Positions 29,730 to 40,469 of a DNA stretch of 64,000 bases are shown one piece after another. The stretch lies in contig BROI01000019.1 of assembly GCA_027923505.1 (NCBI GenBank), positions 1-64,000 on the forward strand. Reading direction: 5' to 3'. The notes beneath the pieces were generated by a model. The model searched no databases and was not told the DNA's origin. It saw only the letters and a program-made list of their open reading frames with translations. Positions within the stretch are counted from its first letter, which is position 1. Each line of letters opens with the position of its first letter. The stretch comes from Mayamaea pseudoterrestris (lineage: Eukaryota > Bacillariophyta > Bacillariophyceae > Sellaphorales > Sellaphoraceae). Made by a program: the position numbers and the translations under genes.

Positions 29730-32667
29730 TGATACGAGTTTGACAGTCGCCCGCGCGCGTCGATTACTTGGTGCGATGCGCGACCAGCGCGACATTCTAT
29801 CCGGCCGAGTGCAATCCTCAAAAGCAACAAACAGCAATGTTCCTTTGTCGACACAGACAGAAGAAGTTGGAGCGATTAACAATAGTTTGCTGACGACAGA
29901 TGGTGACGATCATATTACCAAGAGGCTCCTTCAATCATTGAACGAACGACGGAATCGGGTGCAGCGAATGGTCGAAGAAAAGAAGGAAGATGTCGGCTCA
30001 ACCATTGAAGAGACCAAAAGCGAGATGATTGATGGACATTCAGTATGTGAGTCACTGTATTTTGACGAAAGTGTGGCTGACACCAGAGTCGACAAACCTG
30101 GCGAGTCGTCATATTCAATCAACGCTTCGTCAGCAATATCTATTCGACGACTCGAATCGCCTACACCCTTGTATTCAAGCAACAAACCAAAAACACCAAC
30201 TAAGGAAGAGATCAAACAGTTCTACAAAGCTGCCAATGTGTCGTTCGGAACCGAAATAACTGGTACAACAGCCGATTTGACTGCCGACTGCATCTCGTTG
30301 AACAATTTAATTGTAGCTGGCAAGGAGGGTAAGAACAAGCAGCCGTCACTGCAACCATCCGCGACAGACAAGCTGAAAAGCGTCTCTAAGGAGCCTGACT
30401 GCGATTCGGAAAGTGATGAGTTCAGCTTTGACGACTGTCCAGCAACCTTTGAAGTTGCGTCAACCTCCTCTGAGAGTTCCTGTAGTGCTGAGGATCAGAG
30501 TCGGTTGGACACTACCGATGCTGCAAAGAATCTAAATTATTCGGATGCAAAAAGAGAAATGAATGTCGATGTAGACAATGTTGATGACATCACAGCTGTG
30601 GCACAAACTTTGGAGCGGCAGGCAAGTGGCCTTTCTCACAATCCTCGCGACACAGCTGAAACCGATCGAACGCACATGGAGAAAGAAGCTATCAAGCTGC
30701 TGCATACAGATAACCAAAAGCTTTTACTACCGATGCAATCAACAGACTGCCTCGTGACGGCTAACGACGATACATCTGCCTTCTGTTCCGTGAATGCACA
30801 TGGACAAACTACGCAAGATATATATGTTGCTGGCGCCGCAAATAACAGTACGATGGATTCCAAAAGCTCTCCCGTGCCGGCTTGGTGTGGCGTTGTAGTG
30901 GAGCAAGGCAATCACGAGCAATATGCCGATACGAATCGAAAATTGACAGCGATGGCGAAGCATCAACTGGTCTGCGATCAAGTCCAGCCCATACTACGAG
31001 AACAGGAGACGAGCACACGGACCTTCGACACGTGCAAGCATCAGAGTCAATCACTGGATCACACCAAATCAATTCATGACATGCCTTCACAAACTGTACC
31101 AGGCCGGAATTTACAGTCAAGGGGCGAGGTCAACAATGGACTTACTGCTAATATTCCCGATCAATCTCCATTGGACGATGGTGTCTCTTGCTTTGTCGAG
31201 CACAGCGGAAAGCAAAAAGCACATTCGAGGTCACATTCATACGATGCATCTCTAGACAGATCTGATTTTATTAGAAGAGCTGGAAGAAGACGGGCACGTT
31301 CATTGGACCCGACATTGCTAATGAGCCATACCGGCAGGAACGAGTCGCTTATTCAGCGTGAACAACGACAAATCGTTGTTGGGACACTAACTACTCCAAC
31401 CACACGTCCTGTCACACCGGACTGTCATTTGAATCGTCCGACGGAAAGGGGCACGGGGGATGTTAATTGCGACGCTAGCACTTGCAGCTCGAGAGGCTGC
31501 CGATCAGATGACGGTCGTGCCGTCTACATTGGGGACTTGTATTCGTCCGAGCGCAGCAAAACTACTTCGACTGACATCAGTAACATTTCGTCGGAGGGAT
31601 CGAACGGCAACTCTGAAACCTCACATGGTGCAACGTTCAAAAAGGCGAGAGTAGTTGTGCAGGATTCGGACGGAGAAGAACTTTCGCTATCGCTTATTGT
31701 AAGTGAAGACAGCTCCGTAGATTTTACGACAGACTCTAATACCTCCGGCTGGATGACCGAAGAAGAGTTTGACCGGATTGCCATGCGTTATCCGAAGGAA
31801 GTATGCCATGACATTGACGCAGAATTTAGTGATGTTTCAGGTGAAGTGGGTGATAGTCTGCTTGGCGATCTTGATGCACTTTTGGATGAGCCATCACTGC
31901 TGGGTTCGTGCTACAGCTTTGAGGAAATAGGCAAGCACGAAAATGCGGCTGATATGACAAGAAACAAGGTCAAAGACAATACGTTGACTCCTGCACATGC
32001 CGTACAGGAAGATGAGGTGGATGCTCACGATTTGTTGCCTGAAACAAGATGGGTCATCGTCGAAAGGCTCAAGAAAGCAAAATTGTCAACGCAACATGTG
32101 ACTTGGGACCTTCCAAAACTGCAACCGACTTCACCTATTATATCGCGTGCATTATTTGCTACTGAGGAGGAAGCTGACGAGAACTGCGGGGTCAACCGCG
32201 GTCTATACGCAGTCGCAATGAGATCGGGTCTTCGATTAGACGGGCCTTTCGACATCAAATTGACATCTACCACGGCATTGCCTATGCAAGCTTTGCGTCT
32301 TTCGACTGACTTTCGATGTGGCGCCCAGGGTAGTCTATACGACATCGCAGTTCAATCAGGCTTTGACCTATCGCAGCCATGGATCTGGAAAAAGCAGAAG
32401 CAGAAGAAGTTTATACCAGCCCGCGGCGGACTTTGGTACATCTCCGGACTGAACAAGAAAATGCTTCGGTCTCGCAAACCTTTCACCTTAACGACTAATC
32501 CTCCATCACTGGACGATGATGATGATGCAACGGTTTTGCCGGAAGATATCACAGACTACGAGTGTGGCGCAAATGGAAACTTGTTCTTAGCATTCGAGAC
32601 AGCTGGAGGAGACTACACGTGCAGTGGATCGCTATACTATCTGGCAACATACTCGAACAAATCATAA
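29692..32667 (+). CDS. Large acidic Ser/Thr-rich protein with C-terminal CG-x-G-LY repeats
   Basis: 991 residues from the ATG at 29692, no intron. The first 750 residues are low in hydrophobics, rich in Ser, Asp and Glu, and probably disordered, with an arginine-rich patch (FIRRAGRRRARSLDP). The last 170 residues look folded and contain about four related units: NCGVNRGLYAVAMRSG, RCGAQGSLYDIAVQSG, a degenerate ARGGLWYISGL, and ECGANGNLFLAFETAG, with a closing CSGSLYYLATYS. No known family is recognised for these units. They may form a small repeat domain with paired Cys and Gly. No signal peptide or membrane helix is seen. Confidence 0.72.
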   Translation: MTMNGLTMTDKDDDTSLTVARARRLLGAMRDQRDILSGRVQSSKATNSNVPLSTQTEEVGAINNSLLTTDGDDHITKRLLQSLNERRNRVQRMVEEKKEDVGSTIEETKSEMIDGHSVCESLYFDESVADTRVDKPGESSYSINASSAISIRRLESPTPLYSSNKPKTPTKEEIKQFYKAANVSFGTEITGTTADLTADCISLNNLIVAGKEGKNKQPSLQPSATDKLKSVSKEPDCDSESDEFSFDDCPATFEVASTSSESSCSAEDQSRLDTTDAAKNLNYSDAKREMNVDVDNVDDITAVAQTLERQASGLSHNPRDTAETDRTHMEKEAIKLLHTDNQKLLLPMQSTDCLVTANDDTSAFCSVNAHGQTTQDIYVAGAANNSTMDSKSSPVPAWCGVVVEQGNHEQYADTNRKLTAMAKHQLVCDQVQPILREQETSTRTFDTCKHQSQSLDHTKSIHDMPSQTVPGRNLQSRGEVNNGLTANIPDQSPLDDGVSCFVEHSGKQKAHSRSHSYDASLDRSDFIRRAGRRRARSLDPTLLMSHTGRNESLIQREQRQIVVGTLTTPTTRPVTPDCHLNRPTERGTGDVNCDASTCSSRGCRSDDGRAVYIGDLYSSERSKTTSTDISNISSEGSNGNSETSHGATFKKARVVVQDSDGEELSLSLIVSEDSSVDFTTDSNTSGWMTEEEFDRIAMRYPKEVCHDIDAEFSDVSGEVGDSLLGDLDALLDEPSLLGSCYSFEEIGKHENAADMTRNKVKDNTLTPAHAVQEDEVDAHDLLPETRWVIVERLKKAKLSTQHVTWDLPKLQPTSPIISRALFATEEEADENCGVNRGLYAVAMRSGLRLDGPFDIKLTSTTALPMQALRLSTDFRCGAQGSLYDIAVQSGFDLSQPWIWKKQKQKKFIPARGGLWYISGLNKKMLRSRKPFTLTTNPPSLDDDDDATVLPEDITDYECGANGNLFLAFETAGGDYTCSGSLYYLATYSNKS

Positions 32668-32695
32668 TAAGTATGGTAACTTGAATTAGGCATTT

Positions 32696-34256
32696 TCAAG
32701 TCTGCCACTCTTCGTCTTTCATGCGTACAATTGACACTCTCCTTTGTAAATGCGGCCGATCGATGGAAGCTAGTGGCTCGTCAAATTCCTCCTCGTACTT
32801 TTGATGTAAGTAAAAGGCTGCCGATGCCGCAAGACTTCCTACTATGGTAATAAGCGCCTTTCGCGAGGCTCCAGGACCGCCCCATCCAAGTTGCGTCTGA
32901 GCCGCTCCTGCTATCAGACCAAGCACACCACCCGTTGCAATAAGTGTAATCTCATCCTCTTGAAAGACTGGATGCAGCATGTCTTCAAAGTCAATGGGGC
33001 TCAAAGTCTTTAAACGCCGCGCCAGTGTTTGCCGGATATCAAGCCTATCCAAAACATAGGCATGCAACTCGGGGTGATCGCGTGGGTTCTCTGCCACGGA
33101 TGCAATGGCAGCAACCGCAGCCGACAAAATTTTCGTCGGAATAGGATGCGGCAGCTGCCTTCGCAGAAACGCAAACAATTCGCCATCTTCTCCTCCTTCC
33201 GCCAAATCCGACAGTAGCGCCTGCGGATTGAGTACTCGCCGCGCCATGAACTCGCCAAATTCGTCGGAAACTTCCACTTGCCGACTCTCAAACAACCCTT
33301 GCACCTCAAACAAACCTAACACGTCGACTGGTTCGGCCGGTTCGAAGAGTAGCTTGATGGCGATCCAGTTAGTCACATAGCCAACCAATGCACCTGCCGC
33401 CGGCAGTGTCCACATGGCTGGATGCTTTGCCCAGAATGCCATTTGTCCCAATCCCAATACTAATCCAAATCCAAAACCAGAATTCACCAAGAATTCCAGT
33501 TCAACACGACCAACTTTTTGAAACAAGTCAATCAACACTGCCTTGTCTCGCACAAAGGCTTCCATGACAACTACATGCAAGTCCAATACGCGATCAATAT
33601 TTTCCTTCTCCTGCAGCTTGGTCAAAACGTGAGGCAACAAGATTGGCAATACTGGTTGCAGCAGCACCAACCACACTTGTCCACAGTCACGTCGAATGGC
33701 ATCCTGCACGGCCGGCATGAGCATTCGGCTCAATTCATTTGGATCCAATCGTCCAAAGGCTTCGTCCAGCGACAGCAAGCGCTCCGTGACCACCTTGACG
33801 AGTCGGGCCGCCATGACCTTTGTTTTGGTGGGAACGACTCCCTCCCAGCCGAACAAACCCCAGGGAGTGTCGGGCCAGCGCATCCAGTTGATGCCGGTGT
33901 ATTCAATCGGGTAAAAGAGCATCTGTGTGAAGAAGTGAAAAGGTGTTGGTAAAAGCTTCAAAATATAATGTTGTACAAGGGCAATCAAACTCATCACTCC
34001 ATCATGTCTAATTCATACAAACCTTGACGCCCATCCAATTGGTCATGATACCAACAAAGGCTGCCACGCAGGGAATGGAGGCATACTCGATGGGTCGTTG
34101 CTGGATTTGCTTCCACCATTTGACTGGAGATTGCTTGGCGTTGCTGACTGTGACGGTGCTTCGTCGGAACGCAATTGGAAATGCAGTTCGTTTACTACAT
34201 GATCCGTTTCTACCTGCCAAGACGAGACTTCTTCTGGAAGCTTGCATCATCATCAT
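32696..34256 (-). CDS. DUF445 family membrane protein
   Basis: Two exons, 34256-34023 and 33922-32696, with a 100-bp GT..AG intron (phase 0), 486 residues. A basic N-terminus (MMMMQASRRSLVLAGRNGSC) suggests organelle import. The DUF445 signature is split over the intron: PCVAAFVGIMTNWMGVK, then a second copy-like element GALVGYVTNWIAIKLLFEP in the middle. The two TNW motifs lie in or next to membrane helices, and two further helices are near the C-terminus. The family is widespread in bacteria and plastid-bearing eukaryotes; its function is unknown. It is divergent from the light-harvesting gene, 288 bp away. Confidence 0.85.
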
Positions 34257-34544
34257 TGTCTTTTTGTGACAGTCGGCCTAGTAGTTAAGCCGACGTCTCG
34301 GCAGCTGCCATGGTGAAAAAAGTGCCGACCCGCATGGATGAGGCGCCGACGAAGAATCTTATGACGACTCATGCGTGACTGAAAAGGTCTCTGATTCAAG
34401 TCTCGGAACGACACGATCTCACCATGCAAGCTGCCGAGTAAGATATGCTTCAACAACGAATGGATTTCTGCGCCAAACGGATCTTCCTCCTCCAGCACAG
34501 CTTCCTCACACAACTCTTCCACACGAGTACAGTCATCCAACAAC
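34257..34544. other. Divergent promoter, DUF445 / light-harvesting gene
   Basis: A short inverted repeat GTCGGC (34272-34277) and GCCGAC (34289-34294) with an 11-base spacer lies just upstream of the DUF445 start. No other element is recognised. Confidence 0.4.
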
Positions 34545-35219
34545 ATGAAGATCATCATTGCTGCTTCCCTCCTTGCCTCGGCCGCCGCCTTTGCCCCTGC
34601 GCAACAAGCGTCCAAGTCGTCCTCGATTGCTGCGTTCGAGAACGAGCTCGGTGCTCAGGTAAGCAACCAACTGCGATAGCGACGACGAATCTTGCTTCAT
34701 TTCACAACAAGATACTAACGCTGCTTTACGTATTGAACACATCAGGCTCCATTGGGCTTCTTCGACCCTCTTGGCCTTGTCGCCGACGGTGACCAAGCCA
34801 AATTCGACAGACTCCGTTACGTTGAGTTGAAGCATGGCCGCATCTCCATGCTTGCCGTTGTCGGATACCTCGTTTCGGAAGCTGGCATCCGCCTTCCTGG
34901 AGACATTGACTACTCTGGAACGTCCTTCGCCTCCATCCCAGCTGGATTCCCAGCCTTGACTGCTATTCCCCAGGCAGGTCTTCTTCAAGTGGTTGCCTTC
35001 ATTGGCTTCCTTGAGCTTGCCGTCATGAAGGACATTACCGGAGGAGAGTTCCCAGGTGACTTCCGCAACGGTGCCATTGACTTTGGCTGGGACTCGTTCG
35101 ATGCCGAGACCCAATTGAAGAAGCGCGCCATTGAGCTCAACCAGGGCCGCGCTGCCCAGATGGGAATCCTTGCCCTCATGGTTCACGAAAAGTTGGGAGT
35201 CTCCATTCTTCCTAACTAA
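34545..35219 (+). CDS. Fucoxanthin-chlorophyll a/c-binding protein (Lhcf type)
   Basis: Two exons, 34545-34658 and 34746-35219, with an 87-bp intron, giving 195 residues. The presequence MKIIIAASLLASAAAFAPAQQ carries the AAFAPA plastid motif. Mature features are those of major diatom antenna proteins: SIAAFENELGAQ, then PLGFFDPLGL, helix 1 with the pigment-binding RYVELKHGRISMLAVVGYL (Glu, His and Arg ligands), helix 2 at LLQVVAFIGFLELAVMKD, and helix 3 ELNQGRAAQMGILALMVHE. Synonymous codons are C-rich, as in highly expressed genes. It binds chlorophyll a, chlorophyll c and fucoxanthin in the thylakoid and feeds the photosystems. Confidence 0.96.
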
Positions 35220-36115
35220 ATTGAATATTCTAGGAACCGCTAATTAGTTACAGTACTTTTTGCAAGCATGGTAGCAATTTGGTAAACTCAAATATTACTG
35301 CTTTCCAGTTTGCTCATAGTCAAGTATTCCGTAACTTATCTCTTCTTGCAACATATGAACATGCACTCGCTTGCATGAGTAATTCTGTGATTCACTGTCT
35401 ATCGGGGCTACCGGTGGACTAATGCAACTCCGGATCTAGACTTTGATCGAGCAATTGAATGTGCATATGCAAGGGTGCTGCATCGAGGCTACCAGCAGCA
35501 TCGTGCGGTCTACGGTAGCAAGTCACTTCCCTTTTCGCAAACTCAAACCTTTGAATGCCCCAGAGACATGTCCTACATTTACATCTAGCTACTTGCCTAT
35601 TCTTGGTCGACCTATGCTCGTTGGTGTCTGCATGCCTGCCATGAATTTGCTTTTCTCCAGTACTTTAACAACTCTATATGAGATAGATGTGACCGTACAC
35701 TCTGTGATCATGCAACCTGAACTTCGTAGCTGACATTATGTATCAAAGTAGCCGTGAGTCTCCTACTAGTACGTACAGTACCGGTAGTGCCATTCTACGA
35801 CGGCGTTGGAGTAGGAGGAGTATGGTGGCGTTTGTACATAAGCCATGATGCACGTTGGACTTACGTTTCGATAACAGCCGATCGTGCCAAAAGTGGCATT
35901 GTTCGATCGTTCAGCGCGAAATGCCGATCCGGCCCTCCCTCGAGTTCTTTTCTCCCTCCGAAGAGTCATCATTGCGTTCCATGACCTTGCACGATCTCGT
36001 GCTCGGCAATCTGCATGACATGGAGCACCTATAGACAAGTCCTGACGCTTTTAAAAATAAAAACTGAAAGCCTTTGTCGAGTTTAGAAGCACGACAATTT
36101 ACGTCACTTGGTTCC
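35220..36115. other. Intergenic 0.9 kb, no gene seen
   Basis: Between the light-harvesting gene and the metalloprotease gene. Only short unsupported frames. An ACCGGT element lies at 35778, and another ACCGGT core is near 35410. Confidence 0.6.
35778..35787 (+). promoter_or_regulatory. ACCGGT element upstream of the metalloprotease gene
   Basis: GTACCGGTAG, one base off the palindrome, about 330 bp before the ATG at 36116. Confidence 0.35.
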
Positions 36116-37794
36116 ATGAGAAGGCTTGCCTTGCTCCTCCTGGTTCACCTTGTCATCGACGCATCGGCATGCTCCTCGCACAATCATGATCACTCCAATG
36201 TTCATCGTCACTTGCTCGAAGACGAGATTGAACCTGATGTAAGCATTCAAGAATGTGGCATGCCTCCTCCCACCGACGAGCAAAAGCGCATTCTCAGCGA
36301 GACGCACGCCAACTGGGCAAGCAACAATCGGCATCGCGACCTTGTCGCTGATAACTTTCAGGTCCCTGTATACTGGCACATATTTCAACTCAATGAAACC
36401 TACGGATCCTTGCAGCAATCAACAATAGTCGATTCTCATATGCCAATCTTGAATGAGGCCTACAGCGTCACGCCCTTTCAGTTTGTACTACAAGGCATCG
36501 ACCGTGTCATTACCAATAGTCTAAAAACATTCAACTGCAACGAGACACTGCCCTTGCAGCAGCTCCTGCACAAGGGTGGAAGGAATGCGCTCAACATTTA
36601 CGTCTGCAACACATATTCCAAGGTGAGTTGAGTGTCGTTATGGAGCCCGCGGCCCGCGACTACGCTGCAATCGTGAGACTTACACATCATCATGATGCGT
36701 CTGCTCTCAACAGGGACTCTCCGGATACGCCTACTTGGCCGCCATCACCAAGGATTATCCACTCTATCAAGATTCTGTCTTTGTCATGAATGCGGACATG
36801 GCCAAGGCGCCTCTGTCGCTGTCATACACTCTTGTGCACGAGGTGCGCGATCTGCAAGCTGCATGTTTTATAGGCTCGTGCGGCTCTATGAATTGACAAT
36901 TTACTCATTTGCGAATTGTATTCTTCAAAAAGGTTGGCCACTGGCTGGGATTGTTTCATACATTTGAAGTAAGCATTAGCGGCATTGCCAGGTTGTCGAG
37001 ATTGGCTGCAGTAATCAACTCAGATGCATTTCCTCTTTCTTTCGCAGGGCGGATGCTCAGCAAAAGTTGTTTCCTCCTACAATGGCTTGTATTCTATAGC
37101 AGGTGATGGCGTCAGCGACACTCCTGCTCAGGTAAATGGTACATCAAGTCGACCTGGCCAAATCAAGTGCTGGAGACTTGACCCGCCAATCAACTCCTGC
37201 CCTGACAACGTTGCGGGAGTGGACGCTGGTGTTGATGGAGTGAATAACTATCTGGACTACGGGTCGGGTCCATGTCGACAACAGTATGGCTACTTTACGC
37301 CCATGCAGATCCAACGAATGGTGGCGCAGTGGGAGACCTTTCGTTACATTGCCAACCAACCGCCGCTATCCGCTCCATCGCAGTCACCGTCGTCGTCGCC
37401 ATCGCGAGTGAGAAAACCGACGAAACCACCCACACGAAAACCATCCAAGGCTCCTACTCGCACCCCAACATCAAGTGCTCCCACAAGCCCACCCATCAAC
37501 ATTTTCAAACGCGTTCCAACGAATCCACCTTCCAGCAAGCCAGCCAAAGCTCCGACTCTTCCTCCGTCACCGTCTCCGACAAGCTACATAGTGTTGGTGA
37601 AGCGCTTGGCGCGCCGATGCGCCCGCCTCATTGAGCGTCGGTGCGGAACCTGCGATACATCGTCGTGCGTCCAAAATACGAAAGCCATGCGGTGTCGCTT
37701 GCCGGCGGCTTCATACATGAACAAGTTTGACGCGCAGGTGCAACGTTATCTGACACGATTCTGCACGCGGTCCAAGCGAACATCACTGCGGTGA
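36116..37794 (+). CDS. Secreted M43 (pappalysin/ulilysin-like) metalloprotease
   Basis: Four exons: 36116-36622, 36714-36842, 36933-36968 (a 36-nt microexon) and 37048-37794. All are phase 0 and GT..AG, giving 472 residues. A signal peptide (MRRLALLLLVHLVIDASA) opens the protein. The zinc motif HEVGHWLGLFH (residues 211-221) is built across the exon 2/3 junction. The later Met-turn is NYLDY: the Met usual in this family is Leu. Cysteines around GGCSAKV, KCWRLD and GPCRQQ fit the family's disulfides. The C-terminal 140 residues are Pro/Ser/Thr-rich (KPTKPPTRKPSKAPTRTPT), then a basic Cys-rich end. Probably an extracellular or wall-associated protease. Confidence 0.88.
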
Positions 37795-38029
37795 CGTTCG
37801 TTGCAGCAGATGGCGCGGCAGTGACGCTGAAAACACAATAGAAAAGTGTATAATATAGTAGAATGGTTAAAGATTAGAAGTAAACTCAGTATGAATTGGG
37901 CTGCGATAAAGAATTACGCTGGTGCCTCGCTTTAGGCAAAATATAAGCATGTCGAATTCGAAAGGAGCCTTCGCCAAATGGCAACCATTCTCTATCGACC
38001 AGTCCGTTAACATGCCTATGCATGTATCT

Positions 38030-38236
38030 TCATTCATTCTTTGAAAGAGCAGCTACTATTCCAGCCAATCCCATGATGACCAATGGTCCCCCGACGGTTG
38101 CCACGAACAAATTCTCCATTTGCTTGGCTTGCTGTGCCGGCATTCCGGCGCTTCGAAGATGAAACACAGACGAGAAGCTGCATTGGAGAGCCCTCGTGCG
38201 TAGTACTCGATGCGCGGCACTTGTAACTGGTGGCAT
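38030..38236 (-). CDS. Small mitochondrial-type single-helix protein
   Basis: 68 residues from the ATG at 38236. The N-terminus MPPVTSAAHRVLRTRALQCS is basic and Ser/Ala-rich like a mitochondrial presequence. One hydrophobic helix (NLFVATVGGPLVIMGLAGIV) lies near the C-terminus and the protein ends SKNE. No family is recognised; size and layout resemble small respiratory-complex subunits. It shares a 537-bp divergent promoter with the pseudokinase gene. Confidence 0.5.
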   Translation of the reverse strand: MPPVTSAAHRVLRTRALQCSFSSVFHLRSAGMPAQQAKQMENLFVATVGGPLVIMGLAGIVAALSKNE

Positions 38237-38773
38237 GACGAATGACAATGACAGTTGGCGAAATATATATAAATAGTGGCAGGCAAAACGTCGTCGCTGC
38301 CATGCGATCGGTGATCGAGATGCTGATGATGCAGTCGTCATAAATGAGGTGTATTCATTGACTTTCAATTTCCTTTTTTCCTGAAAGATGGCGTTTTTAG
38401 TACTATGATTGGTTGGTTTAAGTTCACTTTTCATTGGTCTTCATGAATCAAAGTCGTACCGGTACTGAACCACTCGAGACCGGTTTGCGTGCACAGCACT
38501 CCATCACCATGGCCATCCACTGCTCTTGGCTACCGCTCGCACCTACGGTGACATTGTTGGGCTTCGCCAAACGGCGAGTCCATGACAGCATGCGACTGGT
38601 CAGTCGTGAAGCATCAAAACGCGCCATTCGATTTCGCTCCATTGCGTAGCACATTGCACACATGCACACCCAGCATAATCGACTACCATAGCTCATTGGG
38701 CTTACGTTTGGCACTTTATCTTCTATAAATCACATTCACCATTCTTTCGCTACGCAAAAAAGACAAGGCCCGC
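38237..38773. other. Divergent promoter region with two ACCGGT cores
   Basis: 537 bp. Contains the palindrome at 38456-38465 and a second ACCGGT at 38479-38484. A 70-codon frame here has no coding signature. Confidence 0.5.
38456..38465 (+). promoter_or_regulatory. ACCGGT palindrome, small protein / pseudokinase promoter
   Basis: GTACCGGTAC in the context AAGTCGTACCGGTACTG. Confidence 0.5.
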
Positions 38774-40210
38774 ATGCCAGGCTGCATGGATCCAATGTTT
38801 GCCATTCAGGAGCAACCGCTCTGTGGCGGGCGCAACACGACTGACTACTGCGGCGACGACTTGTCGAAGCTTGTCGTTGCCGTCGAAAGCGACTGCTCCA
38901 GCAGCAAGGCCGAGTCGTTTTCGACAGTGGAAATGAACAACAACAAAGACTCCAACAGGGATCCGGCGCAGCAGCAGATTGCCTCGTTGCAGAACGAATT
39001 GTACAGGGAGCGATCACTCATGGCGCAGTATCGTGAGGAATGGGACGCTGTTCGAAACACATTGGCGGCAGCTCGCCGACAGAATGAAACTGTCGTCAAG
39101 GAGCGAGACGTGTACCAAAAGCATGTGCAAGTGCTACAGAGCAAGCTGTCAAGTTTGGAGACCAAGTTTGCTGGATTGCAAAAGGAGCGCGACGCCTTGT
39201 CGTTTCTCAGTCGGACGATTCATTCCTCGTCGTCGGATCCACGCTTTCCGTCCCTTCCGGCGCTGCAATCATCACTCAAGGAGGTTGTTAACAAGGTTGG
39301 CTCTTACATGCTAGAACGAGAGCTACGAAAGGGCGAGACGGGGAATTTGGTGCCAGTTCATAGCAAGAATGATTTAAATTTGCGATTCGCCATGAAGGTT
39401 GTCAACAAGTCCAAGATTCAAGACTACGAATCGCTGCGCCAGCTGGATCGGGAGGTTGCTGTCTTGAAAAAGCTGCAGCCGCATGCAAATATTGTACAGC
39501 TGCACGAGGTTCTTCATGGGTATCGCGCGTTTTACATGGTGTTTGAGCAAACCGACATGAATTTGCGCGAGTATCATACGCAGTACGCCGCTCCACACCA
39601 CTCTAGTGGTTTCAACAGCAGCAATGGATGGCTCAAGCAAGCTGTGATTGGCGTGGCGCAAGCTTTGGTGCACTTGCATGCACACAAGATTGCCCATTTG
39701 GACGTTAAACCGGAAAGCATTCAGTTGGTCGGCCTCGGACGGGTCGCGGAGGATTGTGTACCACTGGTACAGGCGGACCATGTTCGACTCTCGGGTTTTG
39801 AGGCCTGTGTCTACCAAAAGGACTTTACAACCATGCACAAGGATGGAATGCGCTTGTCCACGCTTGGTTACTTTGCACCGGACGTGGCCTTGTCGCGAAG
39901 CTCAGTGGATGGCGCCGCGTGTGACATGTGGTCTCTGGGAGCAACCTTGTTGGACTTGACGACTGGATTCTGCGACGGATGGATGACGAGCTATGAAGAT
40001 CATGCGGTGGATGTTTCAAAGTTCGAAGCGGGACTCTGCAAATGTTTGAAGGACTTGAAGGAAAAGGGCCTGGCATGGTACAAGGATGCTGATCTGAAAG
40101 ACTTGCTCGTTGAGCGTCTGCTAGTTTTACCTACTTTGCGGGCCACGGCGCAACAAGTCTTGCAGCACAAGTGGTTGAGTCCAGTCAAGAAGGACGTTGT
40201 ATGGGTCTAG
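38774..40210 (+). CDS. Coiled-coil protein kinase homologue, probable pseudokinase
   Basis: 478 residues, ATG at 38774, intronless. A coiled coil (about 65-145: IASLQNELYRERSLMAQYRE and following) precedes a kinase fold. The ATP-binding Lys is kept (FAMKVVNK), as is the catalytic-loop Asp (HLDVKPESI). However, the loop Asn is Ser (KPES for KPEN) and DFG is SGF, so both Mg2+ ligands are gone. No clear glycine-rich loop is seen, and APE is APD. The later helices (AACDMWSLGATLLDLTTG) are normal. It is best read as a pseudokinase scaffold that may dimerise through the coiled coil. The partner is unknown. Confidence 0.82.
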   Translation: MPGCMDPMFAIQEQPLCGGRNTTDYCGDDLSKLVVAVESDCSSSKAESFSTVEMNNNKDSNRDPAQQQIASLQNELYRERSLMAQYREEWDAVRNTLAAARRQNETVVKERDVYQKHVQVLQSKLSSLETKFAGLQKERDALSFLSRTIHSSSSDPRFPSLPALQSSLKEVVNKVGSYMLERELRKGETGNLVPVHSKNDLNLRFAMKVVNKSKIQDYESLRQLDREVAVLKKLQPHANIVQLHEVLHGYRAFYMVFEQTDMNLREYHTQYAAPHHSSGFNSSNGWLKQAVIGVAQALVHLHAHKIAHLDVKPESIQLVGLGRVAEDCVPLVQADHVRLSGFEACVYQKDFTTMHKDGMRLSTLGYFAPDVALSRSSVDGAACDMWSLGATLLDLTTGFCDGWMTSYEDHAVDVSKFEAGLCKCLKDLKEKGLAWYKDADLKDLLVERLLVLPTLRATAQQVLQHKWLSPVKKDVVWV

Positions 40211-40469
40211 CTACTCGATATGTGTGTAATATTTGTGGCAATGGATGTGAATGAGTTTGACGAGAATATCTCCTACTGAATGACACTTTATGTATGACTT
40301 AAGTCTCTATTTGTTAAAGTAGCCTTGTTAGTCGCAGCTTCTAGCTTATTTCACGTTGTAAACATCTTCATAGCCAATTCAATATTGCAATATAGTGGCC
40401 GAGTTGCTGATCCTACTACGTAGCAGGCCCTGCTCGCGCGTGACTATACTGGTACTATCACCTACACAC

